Below are positions 63,305 to 64,000 of a stretch of 64,000 nt of DNA, in pieces. Location of the stretch: assembly GCF_015999335.1 (NCBI RefSeq), contig NZ_JAEACP010000001.1, positions 347,275-411,274 of the forward strand, given 5' to 3'. Both the position numbers and the translations under genes were made by a program. Below the pieces are notes generated by a model. The model was given only the letters and a program-made list of their open reading frames with translations. It ran no database searches and was not told where the DNA came from. Within the stretch, counting starts at the first letter, position 1. Each line of letters begins with the position of its first letter. Source of the stretch: Tabrizicola soli. GTDB lineage: Bacteria > Pseudomonadota > Alphaproteobacteria > Rhodobacterales > Rhodobacteraceae.

Positions 63305-63904
63305 ATGACGCCGCTGGACCTTTCGCTTGCCGTTCTGGCCCTGCTCTTGACGCCGGGACCGACGAATACGCTGATCCTCCTGGCCGGGGCCGAGCGCGGC
63401 CTGCAGGGCGCGCTGCGCCTGATCCCGGCCGAGCTTGCGGGTTATTTCCTGACCGTCCTGCCGCTGGCGCTGCTGGGCGCGGCGGCGCTGGAGGGGCTGC
63501 CCGCCCTGCGCATTGCGGTGACGCTGGCGGCGGCGCTCTGGGTCGCGGTGCTGGCGGTGCGGCTGTGGCGCCTGCCGGGACCGGATTCGGCGGTGCGGGC
63601 GGTCAGCGCACGGGCGCTGGTCACCACGACCGCGCTGAACCCCAAGGCGCTGATCTTCGGGCTGGTTCTCCTGCCCTCGCCCGAGCGGCTGGGCTGGAAC
63701 CTGGCGCTGTTCGCCGGTCTTGTCGCGCTGGTGGCGGTATTCTGGGCCGCTGTCGGCGCGGGACTTGGCGGGGCGGGCCAGCCGCGCGCGATGCTGGTAC
63801 TGCGGCGGCTGGCCTCGGTCTTTCTGGCGGCGATGTCGCTGCTTCTGGCCCTGCGTGGGGTCGGGGCGCTAGCTGTGAGTTCTTACGAGGTCGTTCACCT
63901 TTGA
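63305..63904 (+). CDS. LysE/RhtB-type amino acid exporter with IS-disrupted end
   Basis: This membrane protein has the LysE/RhtB N-terminal motif LLTPGPTNTLILLAGAERG and several further helices (VTTTALNPKALIFGL near the middle). It would export amino acids or related compounds. ATGs at 63302 and 63305 follow GGAGG; the second has better spacing. After about residue 189 the frame runs into the end of an insertion sequence, which supplies the last ten residues (SSYEVVHL). The native terminus is therefore lost, by only a few residues. Confidence 0.78.
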   Translation: MTPLDLSLAVLALLLTPGPTNTLILLAGAERGLQGALRLIPAELAGYFLTVLPLALLGAAALEGLPALRIAVTLAAALWVAVLAVRLWRLPGPDSAVRAVSARALVTTTALNPKALIFGLVLLPSPERLGWNLALFAGLVALVAVFWAAVGAGLGGAGQPRAMLVLRRLASVFLAAMSLLLALRGVGALAVSSYEVVHL

Positions 63905-64000
63905 GAGGGGAGGCGTTCGGTTGAGTGCGGAGTGTGGTCTTGATCGGTTGAACCAGTCAAGCCAGCGCGGCAGATCGGCGTTTCTCGCGTCGGATGTGGG
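63868..64000 (-). mobile_element. IS481-like insertion sequence, one end, partial
   Basis: The element's end begins with TGTGAG at 63874 and is directly preceded by GCTAGC (63868-63873), which matches the NCTAGN target known for IS481. It interrupts the end of the LysE-type gene and extends off the window. The other end and the duplicated target cannot be seen. Confidence 0.65.
63869..64000 (-). CDS. C-terminus of an IS481-family transposase, partial
   Basis: The 43-residue minus-strand frame running in from the edge contains RWLDWFNRSRPHSALNRTPP, the C-terminal RPHSAL signature of integrase-core (DDE) transposases in the IS3/IS481 group. The TAG stop codon is taken from the CTAG of the target sequence, just outside the element. 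Confidence 0.65.
   Translation of the reverse strand, partial: PTSDARNADLPRWLDWFNRSRPHSALNRTPPLSKVNDLVRTHS

Overview
The window is a high-GC chromosomal segment, about two-thirds G+C by eye, from an alphaproteobacterium, most likely Rhodobacterales/Rhodobacteraceae. The evidence is the gene order dusB(nifR3)-ntrB-ntrC-ntrY-ntrX-trkA-trkH-hfq-hflX, an iscR-led suf operon with an Irr-type (ICE) operator, a fused ispDF gene, the alphaproteobacterial SOS operator GTTC-N7-GTTC upstream of recA, a Mur/Fur-like operator upstream of a sitABCD manganese transporter, and an hpt / small membrane protein / diheme cytochrome c cluster. Species cannot be fixed from sequence alone.

Layout. 1-9.1 kb: a PHP-domain protein, an ArsR/BigR-like regulator, an SDR and a glycosyltransferase, then sitABCD, interrupted between sitB and sitC by about 430 bp of G-rich tandem repeats, then an AbrB-family membrane protein. 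9.3-13.6 kb: a MacA/MacB-type three-gene exporter and a histone-deacetylase-family amidohydrolase. 13.68-15.61 kb: a lower-GC islet (XRE-cupin regulator, GNAT acetyltransferase, YdcZ-type transporter) bounded on one side by tRNA-Arg(CCG) and on the other by an 18-base near-copy (16/18) of that tRNA's 3' end. 15.8-18 kb: a lipoprotein subtilase with a probable beta-barrel C-terminus. 18-27.3 kb (minus): the suf operon iscR-desulfurase-sufB-[GT2/methyltransferase-like fusion]-sufC-sufD-YIP1-YIP1-sufS. 27.4-33.1 kb (plus): hydrolase, small protein, HD protein, icd, YitT protein, typA. 33.2-38.3 kb (minus): glutamine amidotransferase, DUF1330 protein, alaS, recA. 38.5-40.8 kb: sulfotransferase-like protein, Ysc84-like lipoprotein, and a peptidoglycan-binding protein with a probable Cys/His hydrolase domain. 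40.9-44.3 kb: a beta-hydroxyacid dehydrogenase and a penicillin-acylase-family protein. 44.3-56.1 kb (minus): the nitrogen-regulation/potassium/Hfq block. 56.3-58.4 kb: ispDF-pgpA-cinA. 58.5-63.9 kb: an internally deleted esterase, a Coq10-like protein, hpt and cytochrome c, a porin-like protein, lipA and a LysE exporter whose 3' end is interrupted by an IS481-like element that runs off the right edge.

How the parts connect. Metal and sulfur homeostasis is a theme: Mn uptake (sit), Fe-S assembly (suf/iscR with an Irr-type operator) and Fe-S consumers (lipA). Nitrogen control is complete (NtrB/C and NtrY/X), but both response regulators lack the sigma54-contacting GAFTGA loop, so they probably act with the housekeeping sigma factor. 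Four copies of a REP-type palindrome with a GTAG head sit at gene ends, two of them as an inverted pair (REPIN-like), and two minus-strand genes take their stop codon from the repeat.

The strongest unexplained signals are the tRNA-Arg-anchored islet, the REP/REPIN family, the GT/methyltransferase fusion embedded in suf, the apparently non-canonical start of hflX at the hfq stop codon, back-to-back perfect palindromes after cinA, and the tandem repeats that split sitABCD. I see no CRISPR array, rRNA, prophage or clear defence system. No complete previously undescribed system could be demonstrated.
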